A stretch of DNA of 64,000 nucleotides, taken from positions 1,138,382 through 1,202,381 of the forward strand of contig NZ_BMPE01000001.1 of assembly GCF_014647435.1 (NCBI RefSeq). The letters are read 5' to 3'. A model generated the notes under the pieces. It did no database searches. It was not told the DNA's origin and worked only from the letters and a program-made list of their open reading frames with translations. Position numbers and translations under genes: made by a program. Source of the stretch: Deinococcus radiotolerans (GTDB lineage: Bacteria > Deinococcota > Deinococci > Deinococcales > Deinococcaceae). Below are positions 1 through 13,161 of this stretch, in pieces (within the stretch, counting starts at the first letter, position 1; the number at the start of each line of letters is the position of its first letter).

Positions 1-581
<581 letters not shown>

Positions 582-727
582 ATGTCGTGTCTCGCCGGGC
601 GAGGCCCGACCTCCGGCCACAGGTTAACACGACCACACTCAGGAAAAGTGGGCAGAGGGGGTGTGGGTCGTGGGCAGGACGGACCGGGCACCGCAGTCGA
701 CGCACCCCCCACATCCAACCCCTCTGT

Positions 728-1873
<1,146 letters not shown>

Positions 1874-1950
1874 CCACCACACCTGCACGAACACGCTCAT
1901 GCGCCGCAGCATGCCGCACGGGGGGAACAGGAAACATCCGCCAGATGGCG

Positions 1951-2004
1951 AGGCAGGAAGCGGTGCGCGGTGACTCGCTCTCGTCCGCGCACCGCTTCCT
2001 GCCT
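1951..2004 (-). terminator. Long perfect hairpin between tdh and the trpS leader
   Basis: Arms 1951-1970 and 1985-2004 are perfect 20-bp inverted copies (AGGCAGGAAGCGGTGCGCGG) around a 14-nt loop. It starts 11 nt past the tdh stop, where a terminator is expected, but there is no T tract on either side. It probably ends tdh transcription and separates it from the trpS leader. Confidence 0.6.
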
Positions 2005-2015
2005 CCCACCCCCCG

Positions 2016-3074
<1,059 letters not shown>

Positions 3075-3081
3075 GGGGGCA

Positions 3082-3087
3082 GTTCTA
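3082..3087 (-). promoter_or_regulatory. Possible -10 for tdh
   Basis: TAGAAC on the minus strand, 7 nt before the GTG at 3074. It lacks the final T of TANNNT, so support is weak. Confidence 0.4.
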
Positions 3088-3214
3088 CCCCCGCGCGGGC
3101 CGGGGGCGCAACGGTGCGGTGGCCCGGGCGTCGCCTGGGCTGGACGGCTGCCTGGCACGCCCGTGCGGGGGCCTGACTTAATGATTCGTGTGCGCCGCGT
3201 GGGGCGGGGCGGCG

Positions 3215-3220
3215 TAGGCT
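3215..3220 (+). promoter_or_regulatory. Leaderless -10 for the 45-residue membrane protein
   Basis: TAGGCT ends 7 nt before the ATG at 3228. The agreement with other genes in this window is the main reason to accept the small frame as real. Confidence 0.65.
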
Positions 3221-3227
3221 GGGGCGC

Positions 3228-3365
3228 ATGATCAAGTACCGCAGGCAGAACCCCCTGGAACCCGAGAAGGACGCCGAGGTGACCGTGAACCTCACGCCGC
3301 TGCTGTTCTTCGTGGTGGGTTTCGTCGCGGTGCGCGCCCTGCTCCGCACGGTTCAGCGCAGCTGA
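3228..3365 (+). CDS. Small single-pass membrane protein, function unknown
   Basis: A 45-residue frame with a charged N-terminus ([17 protein letters not shown]) and one hydrophobic helix ([18 protein letters not shown]). No domain is recognised. It is supported by a -10 hexamer 7 nt upstream and by strong G/C at third codon positions. It lies alone between the divergent tdh and a two-gene hypothetical unit starting 60 nt downstream, on the same strand. It would be inserted with the N-terminus on one side and a short basic tail on the other; orientation cannot be stated. Confidence 0.65.
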   Translation: MIKYRRQNPLEPEKDAEVTVNLTPLLFFVVGFVAVRALLRTVQRS

Positions 3366-3411
3366 GGGACGCGCCCGGCGCCCGTGAAAGATTCCGGGAA
3401 GAGTGGTGCGC

Positions 3412-3417
3412 TACGCT
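3412..3417 (+). promoter_or_regulatory. Leaderless -10 for the 3425-4290 gene pair
   Basis: TACGCT, 7 nt before the ATG at 3425. Confidence 0.7.
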
Positions 3418-3424
3418 GGGCGGG

Positions 3425-3847
3425 ATGACGCAGCCCGCCCCGCAGCAGTTCAAGAGTGCCCTGAGTGGTCGCCTGGTCGTGCCGGGCTGGATGAACCTCG
3501 TCCCCGGCAGGGCGGACGGCATTGAGATCCAGGTGGATGTGGCCCCGGAGGACCTGGGGCGTGAGCAGGCCAGCCTGCTGATTGAGTACTGGGCGACGCC
3601 GGACGACCTGACGCTTCAGAGCGTGCTGCCCGTCCGGGCGTTCCAGGCGACCGCCGAGGGCTGGTGCGCGTTCGTGCCGCCGCAGGGGCGGGTGTTGGTG
3701 CGCGCCATTGATCCGCAGCCGAACCCGCCGGTCCTGGCGAGCCACTGGATCAACGTGGACCCCGCGACGCCCGCCGGGACGACCGTGAATGTCGCCGTGA
3801 AGTTCCCCGCGCAGACCCCAGCCATCCAGAACCTGCTGAACCCGTGA
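3425..3847 (+). CDS. Hypothetical protein, first of an overlapping pair
   Basis: 140 residues with no signal peptide, membrane segment or motif I recognise. The sequence is rich in predicted beta segments (GIEIQVDVAPEDL, GTTVNVAVKFPAQ) and hydrophobic or aromatic residues, so a small globular beta protein is likely. The start is fixed by the -10 hexamer 7 nt upstream. Its stop overlaps the GTG of the next gene by 4 nt (GTGA), so the two are translationally coupled and may form a complex. Probably a lineage-restricted Deinococcus family. Confidence 0.8.
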   Translation: MTQPAPQQFKSALSGRLVVPGWMNLVPGRADGIEIQVDVAPEDLGREQASLLIEYWATPDDLTLQSVLPVRAFQATAEGWCAFVPPQGRVLVRAIDPQPNPPVLASHWINVDPATPAGTTVNVAVKFPAQTPAIQNLLNP

Positions 3848-4290
3848 CCGCCCACACGCCCCTGACCCGCGAGGAGATCGCTGGGGTGGAGTTCGACTGG
3901 TTCGCCACCGACCCGCACGGGCACGTGGCGCAGTGTCTGGCCGCCGGGGATGACACGGTGCCCGCGGCGGCGCTCACGTCCGAGGAGCTGCTGGAGGCCA
4001 CGCACGTGTGGCTGGATACCCGCCCCGAGACGGAGGAAACGAACGTCCCGGCCGGGGGGTTTGATGAGCATCTGTGCGCGCCGCAGCGCCGGGGAGCGTT
4101 CGTGTACGACCACGTGCCCGGCGAGACCGGCGTGTACCGGCTGGTGGCGGCGCCGCGCACGCCCCTGACGCTGGACGCCCTCCCGGCGCACCTCCAGGCA
4201 TACCTGGGCACGCTGCGGCTCCCGGTGGCGTTCGGGGCCGCTCGGCTGTTCATCGGGCCGGACGGCCACGCCCGGGCCCTGACGGACTGA
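3844..4290 (+). CDS. Hypothetical protein, second of an overlapping pair
   Basis: 148 residues starting at GTG 3844, which shares GTGA with the upstream stop. It is acidic at the N-terminus (LTREEIAGVEFDWFATD) and contains no recognised motif. Aromatic residues and Gly-Pro turns suggest a soluble fold. It is the promoter-distal partner of 3425-3847. The following murJ has its own -10, so this unit ends here, although no clear terminator is seen in the 43-nt gap. Confidence 0.8.
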   Translation: MTAHTPLTREEIAGVEFDWFATDPHGHVAQCLAAGDDTVPAAALTSEELLEATHVWLDTRPETEETNVPAGGFDEHLCAPQRRGAFVYDHVPGETGVYRLVAAPRTPLTLDALPAHLQAYLGTLRLPVAFGAARLFIGPDGHARALTD

Positions 4291-4321
4291 AGCGCACCTC
4301 ACCTTCATCCGTGGGCGGCGC

Positions 4322-4327
4322 TACAGT
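4322..4327 (+). promoter_or_regulatory. Leaderless -10 for murJ
   Basis: TACAGT, 6 nt before the GTG at 4334; supports the GTG start. Confidence 0.65.
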
Positions 4328-4333
4328 GGCCCG

Positions 4334-5953
4334 GTGAGCAAGTCCCCGCTGGGCCAGCCGCCCGCCCCTCCTGAACTGAACATGACCTTCGAGGACGCCG
4401 GGCCGCCCGACGCGCCCCCGCCAGCCGCACCGAAAAAGTCGCTGCGGGCAAACACGATCATCGTGATGCTGGGCACGCTCGGCTCGCGCCTGAGTGGCAT
4501 CCTGCGCCAGCTGGTCCTGAATAACCTGTTCAGCGTCACGCTGCTGGAGGCGTTCAACGCGGCCGTCACGATCCCGAACCTGCTGCGGGAACTGCTGGCC
4601 GAGGGCGCACTCGTGAACTCGTTCATTCCGGTGTACAAGACGCTTGATGACGCCGGGCGCCGGAAGCTGGCGCAGGCGTTCAGTGGCGTGCTGATCGGCG
4701 TGAACCTGCTGCTGATGGCTGTGGGGATCCTGGCGGCGCCGTACCTGGTGGACCTGCTGCTGGCGAGCAGTTCGAACGTGGACCGGGAACTGACGGTGTT
4801 CATGACCCGCATGGTCATGCCGTTCCTGATGCTGATCAGTCTATCGGCCATCGCCATGGGCCTGCTGAATGCCGACGAGCACTTCCGGGAGAGCAGTTTC
4901 GCGCCCGTGGCGTTCAACATTGCCAGTATCGCGGCGCTGCTGCTGCTGCCCAAGCAGGCCGAGTGGATGGCGCTCGGCTGGCTGATCGGTGGCGTGGCGC
5001 AGCTGGTGGTGCAGCTGCCCGCCCTGAACCGCTTCGGTCTGCTGCCCACCCCCGCCCTGATCCGCCACCCAGCGGTGGGCCGCGTGGTGCGGCAGATGGC
5101 GCCCTTCACGATGACGGCCGGCGCGCGGCAGATTCTGAACGTGTACGTGCTGCGCCTTCTGACCGACGCGCGACTGTTCGACAAGGGCACGCAGGCCGGC
5201 TACTTCAACGCGCAGGCGCTGTTCACGATGGTAAACGGCCTGTTCATCGTGTCGCCCGTCCTGGCGGTCTTCCCGCGCTTCTCTCAGGCAGCGGCCGAGA
5301 AGAACTGGACGCAGTTCCGGGCCCTGACGGCCAGCACCATCCGCACGACCACGTTCCTGGCCGCACCCATGAGTGCCCTGATGATTGCCCTGGCGCCCTA
5401 CGTGATCAGCGTCATCAACACCCACGCGCCGCGCACCGCGGAGGAAACCGTGAAGTTCCTGGCCGGGGCCGGCATCCTGAGCAGCTGGTCCCTGGCGCTG
5501 GTGCCGTGGGCGCTGGTGACGGTGCTCCTGCGGACCTTCTATGCTCGCGAGCGCACGCGTGAGGCCGTGACGGTCAGCGCGATTGGTTTCGTGCTGGAGG
5601 TCGGCCTGTACCGGCTGCTGGTGCCCAGCCTGGGCCTGCTGGGCTTCGGGCTGAGCACCACCATCAGCGGCCTGCTGATGACGGCCGCGCTGACCGTGCT
5701 GTACCGGCGTGCGGTGGGCTTCCCGGGACGCGAGGTGGCCGGCCACCTGCTGCGGGTCGTGCCGCTCGCGGTGCTGTCTGGCGGGGCGGCGTGGCTGGTG
5801 GCGCGCGCCCTGCCGATCCAGCCGGGTTTCATTCTGACCAGCATTCCCGTGCTGGCCCTGGCGGGTGGCGCGGGACTCGCCGTGTACCTGGGCGGCGCGC
5901 TCGCGCTGAAACTGCCGGAAGTGGCCGCTGTGACGCGGCGACTGCGGCGCTGA
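4334..5953 (+). CDS. murJ: Lipid II flippase MurJ (MviN family)
   Basis: Moves lipid II across the cytoplasmic membrane for peptidoglycan synthesis. 539 residues: a Pro-rich cytosolic N-terminus of about 35 residues, then about 14 hydrophobic segments through to the end. Family motifs are GTLGSRLSGILRQ and RELLAEGALVNSFIPVY. The length is normal for MurJ. The start is GTG, supported by a -10 hexamer. The neighbours are unrelated. The 102-nt gap after it, before the converging SCP2-like gene, holds no clear terminator. Confidence 0.95.
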   Translation: MSKSPLGQPPAPPELNMTFEDAGPPDAPPPAAPKKSLRANTIIVMLGTLGSRLSGILRQLVLNNLFSVTLLEAFNAAVTIPNLLRELLAEGALVNSFIPVYKTLDDAGRRKLAQAFSGVLIGVNLLLMAVGILAAPYLVDLLLASSSNVDRELTVFMTRMVMPFLMLISLSAIAMGLLNADEHFRESSFAPVAFNIASIAALLLLPKQAEWMALGWLIGGVAQLVVQLPALNRFGLLPTPALIRHPAVGRVVRQMAPFTMTAGARQILNVYVLRLLTDARLFDKGTQAGYFNAQALFTMVNGLFIVSPVLAVFPRFSQAAAEKNWTQFRALTASTIRTTTFLAAPMSALMIALAPYVISVINTHAPRTAEETVKFLAGAGILSSWSLALVPWALVTVLLRTFYARERTREAVTVSAIGFVLEVGLYRLLVPSLGLLGFGLSTTISGLLMTAALTVLYRRAVGFPGREVAGHLLRVVPLAVLSGGAAWLVARALPIQPGFILTSIPVLALAGGAGLAVYLGGALALKLPEVAAVTRRLRR

Positions 5954-6055
5954 CCGGCTGGGCTGAGGTCGCGGCGCACCCACCGGCGCGCCGCGCCTGC
6001 TGTGTGGTTCGCCCAGCGGGTCGTGCGGAAGGTTCAGGAAGCAACCGGGCTACGC

Positions 6056-6445
6056 TCAGGGCGTGCCGTCGGTTGCTGCGCGGTACGCGGCCTGCACCCG
6101 CCTGAGCCCCGGAGCCAGGGTCAGGGCGCGCAGGAGGGGCCCCTCGATACTCAGGACGCCCCCGGTCATGGCGGCCACCGGATTGAGGTCCCCGCGCCAG
6201 AAGTCGTGGGCGCGCGGCCCGCTGAGATGAAACGTGAGGTCCGCCGGGCCGCGCCGCGCCGCTTCGCCCCGGCTCAGGGTGACCTCGCCGTGACTGCCGT
6301 CCACCAGCACGCAGGCGTCCGGAGCCGAGTGGATGAACCTGAGGCGCAGCCGGGCCTGGGCGGGCGTCGGATCGGCCGCCTGCAGGAACACCTGCGTCAG
6401 CTGCTCTTCAAGAAGGTCGCTCGCTGCGGGCCAGGAACTGGACAT
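6056..6445 (-). CDS. SCP2-like sterol-carrier domain protein
   Basis: 129 residues forming a single SCP2-type domain, a small lipid-binding alpha/beta fold usually of unknown physiological ligand in bacteria. The C-terminal half shows the family pattern: ADLTFHLSGP, then DFWRGDLNPVAAMTGG, then SIEGPLLRALTLAPGLRR. No signal peptide or membrane segment, so probably cytosolic. It converges on murJ and has no obvious operon partner. The family call rests on pattern similarity only. Confidence 0.65.
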   Translation of the reverse strand: MSSSWPAASDLLEEQLTQVFLQAADPTPAQARLRLRFIHSAPDACVLVDGSHGEVTLSRGEAARRGPADLTFHLSGPRAHDFWRGDLNPVAAMTGGVLSIEGPLLRALTLAPGLRRVQAAYRAATDGTP

Positions 6446-6611
6446 GAGGTCAGCTCAGCGTGAACGCCGCCTGCACACTGTAATAAATCCCGCCAGACCG
6501 CGGCCAGGACGATGAATTCCACCCTTCATGAAGCGTGCGGGCCTACACTCTGCGGGGCGGACCCGTGGTGTCCTGATCGGGCAGGACAATATCTACTGTT
6601 GGAGGTCAAGC

Positions 6612-6908
6612 ATGAATCAGCAGCTACAGCAGACCATTGCCGCCCTTTCGGGTGGTCTTCAGGGCGTGCCCGCCGATGCCGCGGTGGAGAACGTCACGAC
6701 CTGGCACCAGACGCTGGACGGCGTTCCCGGCGCCGAGACGGTGGTCGAGCACCTGGCGAGCCTGAAGGCCGCGCTGGAACAGGGTGACCTTGAGGGCGCC
6801 GCGGCCCTCCTGCCGGACCTGGGTGCCGCCACCGAGGCCCTGGCCCCCGCAGCGCCCGAAGCGGATCAGGACGGCCTGCGTCAGCTGGCCGCCGCACTTC
6901 AGGGCTGA
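6612..6908 (+). CDS. Small hypothetical helical protein
   Basis: 98 residues, starting MNQQLQQTIAALSGG, with a good ribosome site (GGAGGT) ending 5 nt before the ATG at 6612. An in-frame ATG at 6528 would add 28 residues but lies ahead of that site and is rejected. The protein is Ala/Leu-rich and likely all-helical, without Cys, membrane segments or known motifs. It is followed by a GC-rich hairpin. Conserved small helical proteins of this sort are common in Deinococcus, but I cannot assign a role. Confidence 0.75.
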   Translation: MNQQLQQTIAALSGGLQGVPADAAVENVTTWHQTLDGVPGAETVVEHLASLKAALEQGDLEGAAALLPDLGAATEALAPAAPEADQDGLRQLAAALQG

Positions 6909-6926
6909 ACGCCCCCTCATCGCGTG

Positions 6927-6950
6927 GGCCCCGTCCGGGTGGATGGGGCC
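6927..6950 (+). terminator. Hairpin after the 98-residue gene
   Basis: GGCCCC (6927-6932) pairs with GGGGCC (6945-6950), followed by TTC. Short stem and no T tract. The remaining 130 nt up to the convergent gene hold nothing recognisable. Confidence 0.4.
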
Positions 6951-7082
6951 TTCAGTCTGCCTCTGCGCCTGCCTGACCACCGGACGGCGCTCCGCCAGGT
7001 CCAGCGCCCTTCAGAGCGTCCATCCGGGTCGTACCGGGCCACCATACATGCTCCGGGCAGGCCAGCGGTTCAGCAGACCCGT

Positions 7083-7655
7083 CTAGAGGCGGATGCCGAG
7101 CAGGGCGTAGCCGAGCAGGGCAAGTTTCTCGCGCAGGATGTACTGGCGGCTGGTGTGGGGGCTCAGGGGGCTGGCACTGACGTTGGCGTTCATGTTCAGC
7201 GCGCGGGCCAGTGCCAGGGCGCGCGGGGCGTGCGCCTCGTCGGTGACCAGCGTGACGGGCGTGCCGCCGGGCAGGGCCGCGCGGGCGTTCTCGAGGTTCT
7301 GGACGGTGGTGCGGCTGCGTTCCTCGGCGATCAGGGCGGCGCGGGGCACGCCGTGCTCGTTCAGGTAGGTGGTGCCCACGCGGCCCTCGGTGAAACGGTC
7401 GCCGGGCTGCCTGCCCCCGGTGACCACGACGCGCTTCACGTGGCCCTGCTGGTACAGGGTCAGGGCGTGGTCCAGCCGGCGCTGGAAGGCGGGGCTGGGT
7501 CGCCCGTCGTATTGCGCGGCCCCCAGGACGATCAGGGTGGCGTTGGGAATGGGGGCGTTGGGGACGCGCAGGGGGGGCGCGGTCAGGAAGCCGGTGAGGA
7601 ACAGGGCGGTGACCGCGAGGGGAATGATGGAGAGCGTGGCGCCCCGGGGTCGCAT
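7083..7655 (-). CDS. YdcF/SanA-like DUF218 protein
   Basis: 190 residues with an N-terminal membrane anchor (LSIIPLAVTALFLTGFL) and a DUF218 domain. Family features are IVLGAAQYDGRPSPAFQRRLDHA near the front (split here as IVLGAAQYDGRPS and FQRRLDHAL), VVVTGGRQPGDRFTEG, and the downstream SRTTVQNLENA and VTLVTDEAHAPRA segments. Proteins of this family affect envelope integrity or vancomycin resistance in E. coli; the biochemical activity is unsettled. It is transcribed divergently from topA, 190 nt away. The start ATG at 7655 has a -10 hexamer 6 nt upstream. Confidence 0.88.
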   Translation of the reverse strand: MRPRGATLSIIPLAVTALFLTGFLTAPPLRVPNAPIPNATLIVLGAAQYDGRPSPAFQRRLDHALTLYQQGHVKRVVVTGGRQPGDRFTEGRVGTTYLNEHGVPRAALIAEERSRTTVQNLENARAALPGGTPVTLVTDEAHAPRALALARALNMNANVSASPLSPHTSRQYILREKLALLGYALLGIRL

Positions 7656-7661
7656 GGCCGC

Positions 7662-7667
7662 AGCCTA
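7662..7667 (-). promoter_or_regulatory. Leaderless -10 for the DUF218 gene
   Basis: TAGGCT on the minus strand, 6 nt before the ATG at 7655. Confidence 0.65.
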
Positions 7668-7845
7668 GCATGAAGGGAATATGAATCCTGAGGAGTTTCC
7701 CGCAGAGGGTTCATGTGCTGCGTGGCCCGGCGCGGGAGCTCGGCGTGTGCCGCCCATGAGGGTGTATTGATCCTCTTCTTCCGGAAGCGTGAGGGGGGGC
7801 GTGCTACGCTCACCCCTGACTTCCTGTCGGGGAGCACCACTGCCT

Positions 7846-10755
<2,910 letters not shown>

Positions 10756-10771
10756 CGGTTCAGTCCGCCAC

Positions 10772-10803
10772 GTCCCGCTGCCTCAGTTGGAGGTCGGCGG
10801 GAC
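10772..10803 (+). terminator. Hairpin after topA
   Basis: GTCCCGC (10772-10778) pairs with GCGGGAC (10797-10803), 17 nt past the topA stop. No T tract. Confidence 0.45.
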
Positions 10804-10893
10804 CTGCCGTGCCGGTCGCCTGGCCCGCCTTGGCCATTTCCTGGCTGTGGGCGCCCACGCGGGCCAGGGCGTGATATGACGTGTGCCATTCCT

Positions 10894-11199
10894 ATGCCGG
10901 CGACCCGACCTGATGTTCCTCAATCCCTGCATCTGGCGCGGCTGGCGCAGGGCAGCCCCGGCGAGTGGGTTCGGCTGCCCGGCGGGCGGGTGCGCGTCGT
11001 GAATCTGTCCGGCACCCTGACGGGTCCTGCCGAGACGGGGTGGCTGGTGTGCCTGAGTGGCGAGGCGGTCGTGGACCTCCCGCTGAGTAACTTCGTGCGT
11101 CTGCGGCCCGCCGAGGGCTACCGGGTGCGCGCGGAGGAACCCTGGACGGCGTTCGGGACGAAAGGCGGCACGGTCCTGATTCTCACCCCAGACGAGTAA
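10894..11199 (+). CDS. Small cupin-like beta-barrel protein, function unknown
   Basis: 101 residues from ATG 10894 (MPATRPDVPQSL); an ATG 18 nt upstream is possible. The pattern (GEWVRLPGGRVRVVNLSGTL, GWLVCLSGEAVVDLPL, FVRLRPAEGYRV, GGTVLILTPDE) is that of a short cupin or RmlC-like barrel, but the metal-binding His residues of active cupins are missing. So it may be a ligand-binding or structural protein. It stands alone between topA and a convergent SRPBCC gene, separated from the latter by a bidirectional hairpin. Confidence 0.7.
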   Translation: MPATRPDVPQSLHLARLAQGSPGEWVRLPGGRVRVVNLSGTLTGPAETGWLVCLSGEAVVDLPLSNFVRLRPAEGYRVRAEEPWTAFGTKGGTVLILTPDE

Positions 11200-11206
11200 A
11201 CAGAAG

Positions 11207-11231
11207 CGCGCCCCAGCTGACCCGGGGCGCG
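11207..11231. terminator. Bidirectional terminator hairpin
   Basis: CGCGCCCC (11207-11214) pairs with GGGGCGCG (11224-11231) around a 9-nt loop, between convergent genes ending at 11199 and 11245. Confidence 0.65.
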
Positions 11232-11244
11232 ACCTCCATTGACC

Positions 11245-11796
11245 TTACTTCTTGCGTTTGGCGGCCTTCGCGACTTCCTTCGCGGCCTTCTGGTCAGCCT
11301 TCTGCTTCTCGGCCAGTTCGCGGCCCATGTCCTCCATGAGCTGCGCGCCCTGGGCGTCCACCGTGCGTTGCAACTCCAGCAGGGTCGTGGCGACCATGTT
11401 GTGCAGAACGCGTTCCACGGGCATGCGCACCCATTTGTAGCGCACGCGGCCGTTCACGGTGAGGGTCACCTCGGTCCCGCCGGGCATGGGTTTGAACACC
11501 CACCCCTGCGTGAGCTTCTCCAGCGGTCCCACGTGCCGCACACTCTCCCACCCGCCGCGCTGCGGGGCCTGAAGCTGACCGTACTTCGCGGTGAAGGCCA
11601 GTCCCAGCAGGCGGCGCGTGAACTTGAAGCGCACCAGAGCGTTGTTGGCCAGGCGGCTGCCCTCGCCCTCGTAGTCGGCGGACGCGAGATTCGGATCCCA
11701 TTTCGCGCGGCGTTTCGGCTCCAGCGCGAGGCGGTACAGGACGTCCGGGCGGGCACGGACCACGATCGTCTGCTTGATATTGATGGACTCCGACAT
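11245..11796 (-). CDS. SRPBCC/START-fold protein with Lys-rich tail
   Basis: 183 residues from ATG 11796 (MSESINIKQTIVVRARPDVL). The SRPBCC (polyketide cyclase-like) pattern is clear: an opening strand, the helix after PDVLYRLALEPKRRAKWDP, GTEVTLTVNGRVRYKW in the middle, and a long C-terminal helix. The last 25 residues are strongly basic (KQKADQKAAKEVAKAAKRKK). The fold makes a hydrophobic cavity, and the ligand is unknown. A TACAGT hexamer lies 10 nt upstream, slightly far for leaderless initiation. A second SRPBCC protein is encoded at 55208-55660. Confidence 0.8.
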   Translation of the reverse strand: MSESINIKQTIVVRARPDVLYRLALEPKRRAKWDPNLASADYEGEGSRLANNALVRFKFTRRLLGLAFTAKYGQLQAPQRGGWESVRHVGPLEKLTQGWVFKPMPGGTEVTLTVNGRVRYKWVRMPVERVLHNMVATTLLELQRTVDAQGAQLMEDMGRELAEKQKADQKAAKEVAKAAKRKK

Positions 11797-11806
11797 GCTA
11801 AGCGTC

Positions 11807-11812
11807 ACTGTA
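11807..11812 (-). promoter_or_regulatory. Possible -10 for the SRPBCC gene
   Basis: TACAGT on the minus strand, 10 nt before the ATG at 11796. Confidence 0.4.
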
Positions 11813-11866
11813 GCGCGTTCCCGGTCAGGCGCGCGTCCCGCCCCCACACTGCTCACGCCGCGCCGG

Positions 11867-12619
11867 TCAGTGCAGGTAGTCCCGCGCCGGCAGGTGCGTG
11901 ACCCGCAGGTTGAACCGCTCCGCGGCCCCCGCGCCCGCCAGGCGCCCCAGATCCACCCGCGCGGCCCGGTACTGCTCTGCCGTCCACTGCCACTTGTAGA
12001 ACGCCTGATAGAACTCCATGACCTCCACTGCCACGTCCAGCGTGTCCACCGTGTTCACGAACACCTCCGGGTAAGGACTGGCCGGCGCGTAGTACTGGTA
12101 GAAGCGCACCGGCTCCCGCCACGCGTCCAGTCGGCGGACGTCCTCGCCACTCTCCGGCGCGGCGTCCCCGCTGAGGTCCGGGGCAGGTGGCATGGCGGCC
12201 CCGCCCGCCTCGTTGATGATCTTCGGGATGCGCGCCAGCGTGACCGCGTCGAACGCGATCTTCGCCGTCATCCGGTGATCCGGGTGCGGGTGATCGTCAC
12301 TCCAGGTGATCACCGCGTTCGGCCGGAACTGCGCGTACAGCCGCGCCAGTTGCAGGGCCTCGGCGCGCCCGCCCGTCATACGGCTGTCCCCCATGTCGAA
12401 GAAGTGGTACCGCGCCCCGATCCTCTGGGCGACCCACGCGCCGTGTTCCCGGCGCACGCGGGTCACCTCCTCGTGCGAGGTGTCCCCGAACTGACTGGCC
12501 AGTTCCCCCAGCGTCGTCCAGACCAGCAGCACCTCGTCCCCGCGCGCCGCGTGCTTCGCGAGCGTCCCGATGCACCCGATCTCGTCGTCCGGGTGCGCAA
12601 ACACAGCCATGATCCGCAT
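11867..12619 (-). CDS. PIG-L (LmbE-like) deacetylase
   Basis: 250 residues of the zinc-dependent N-acetylglucosaminyl deacetylase family. The metal-binding motif AHPDDE appears at residues 8-13 and the downstream HPHPDHR supplies the third ligand and catalytic His. Family members deacetylate GlcNAc-containing small molecules. Deinococcus makes bacillithiol, so a BshB-type role is plausible but not shown, and no bshA or bshC gene is near. The start MRIMAVFAHPDDE at 12619 is fixed by the family N-terminus and by a -10 hexamer 6 nt upstream. Confidence 0.88.
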   Translation of the reverse strand: MRIMAVFAHPDDEIGCIGTLAKHAARGDEVLLVWTTLGELASQFGDTSHEEVTRVRREHGAWVAQRIGARYHFFDMGDSRMTGGRAEALQLARLYAQFRPNAVITWSDDHPHPDHRMTAKIAFDAVTLARIPKIINEAGGAAMPPAPDLSGDAAPESGEDVRRLDAWREPVRFYQYYAPASPYPEVFVNTVDTLDVAVEVMEFYQAFYKWQWTAEQYRAARVDLGRLAGAGAAERFNLRVTHLPARDYLH

Positions 12620-12625
12620 GCGGGC

Positions 12626-12631
12626 AGCATA
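12626..12631 (-). promoter_or_regulatory. Leaderless -10 for the PIG-L gene
   Basis: TATGCT on the minus strand, 6 nt before the ATG at 12619. Confidence 0.65.
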
Positions 12632-12660
12632 CCCGCCCCCGGACCGCTGCGCCCAGGCCT

Positions 12661-13122
12661 TTACCTCAGGAAGCGGATGCTCAGCGGGTAGTGGTACGCC
12701 TGCCCCGCACTGACCCGCACCACCGCCAGGATCATGAACACGAACGGCACCACGCTCGTGATCAGCAGCACCGGCAGGAACAGCAGGAAGAACGCCCCGA
12801 ACGACCCCAGAAACGCGAAGGCCCCCACGTCCGGCGCGCCCGCCGCCGCCCCCACCGCGCCGCCCAGCAGGCCCAGGCTGAACAGCACGAACGCCAGCAC
12901 CCCCAGCACCAGCGAGTACAGCCACCAGCTGAGCTGGAAGTTCAGTGCTTCCTTGCCCTGATCATCCAGCGCGCAGCTGCGGTCCCGGAACGCCAGCCAC
13001 GCCACCAGCGGCCCCAGCAGGTTCCCCAGCGTGGGAATCAGGAACCCCGCCAGTGGCGACAGGTGCGTGATGATCGCAGGCGTACGGTCAGGTTCCGGGA
13101 TGGTCAGCGGCGAGCGGATCAT
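12661..13122 (-). CDS. DUF4870-type membrane protein
   Basis: 153 residues with about three membrane segments. The N-terminal block (ITHLSPLAGFLIPTLGNLLG), the central FRDRSCALDDQGKEALNFQLSW (here RSCALDDQGKEALNFQLSW) and the C-terminal AGQAYHYPLSIRFLR are the DUF4870 pattern (Tic20-like family). Function is unknown. The start ATG at 13122 is chosen by that N-terminal homology. A much longer upstream open frame is only the antisense of rnhA and the next gene. A -10 hexamer lies 5 nt upstream, and the promoter region is shared with the divergent rnhA. Confidence 0.82.
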   Translation of the reverse strand: MIRSPLTIPEPDRTPAIITHLSPLAGFLIPTLGNLLGPLVAWLAFRDRSCALDDQGKEALNFQLSWWLYSLVLGVLAFVLFSLGLLGGAVGAAAGAPDVGAFAFLGSFGAFFLLFLPVLLITSVVPFVFMILAVVRVSAGQAYHYPLSIRFLR

Positions 13123-13127
13123 GCTTG

Positions 13128-13133
13128 ACAGTA
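13128..13133 (-). promoter_or_regulatory. Possible leaderless -10 for the DUF4870 gene
   Basis: TACTGT on the minus strand, 5 nt before the ATG at 13122. Confidence 0.5.
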
Positions 13134-13148
13134 CGGGCCGCCCGTCCC

Positions 13149-13154
13149 TACAGT
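13149..13154 (+). promoter_or_regulatory. Leaderless -10 for rnhA
   Basis: TACAGT, 7 nt before the ATG at 13162; only 15 nt from the opposite-strand -10 of the DUF4870 gene. Confidence 0.7.
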
Positions 13155-13161
13155 TCCCAGG

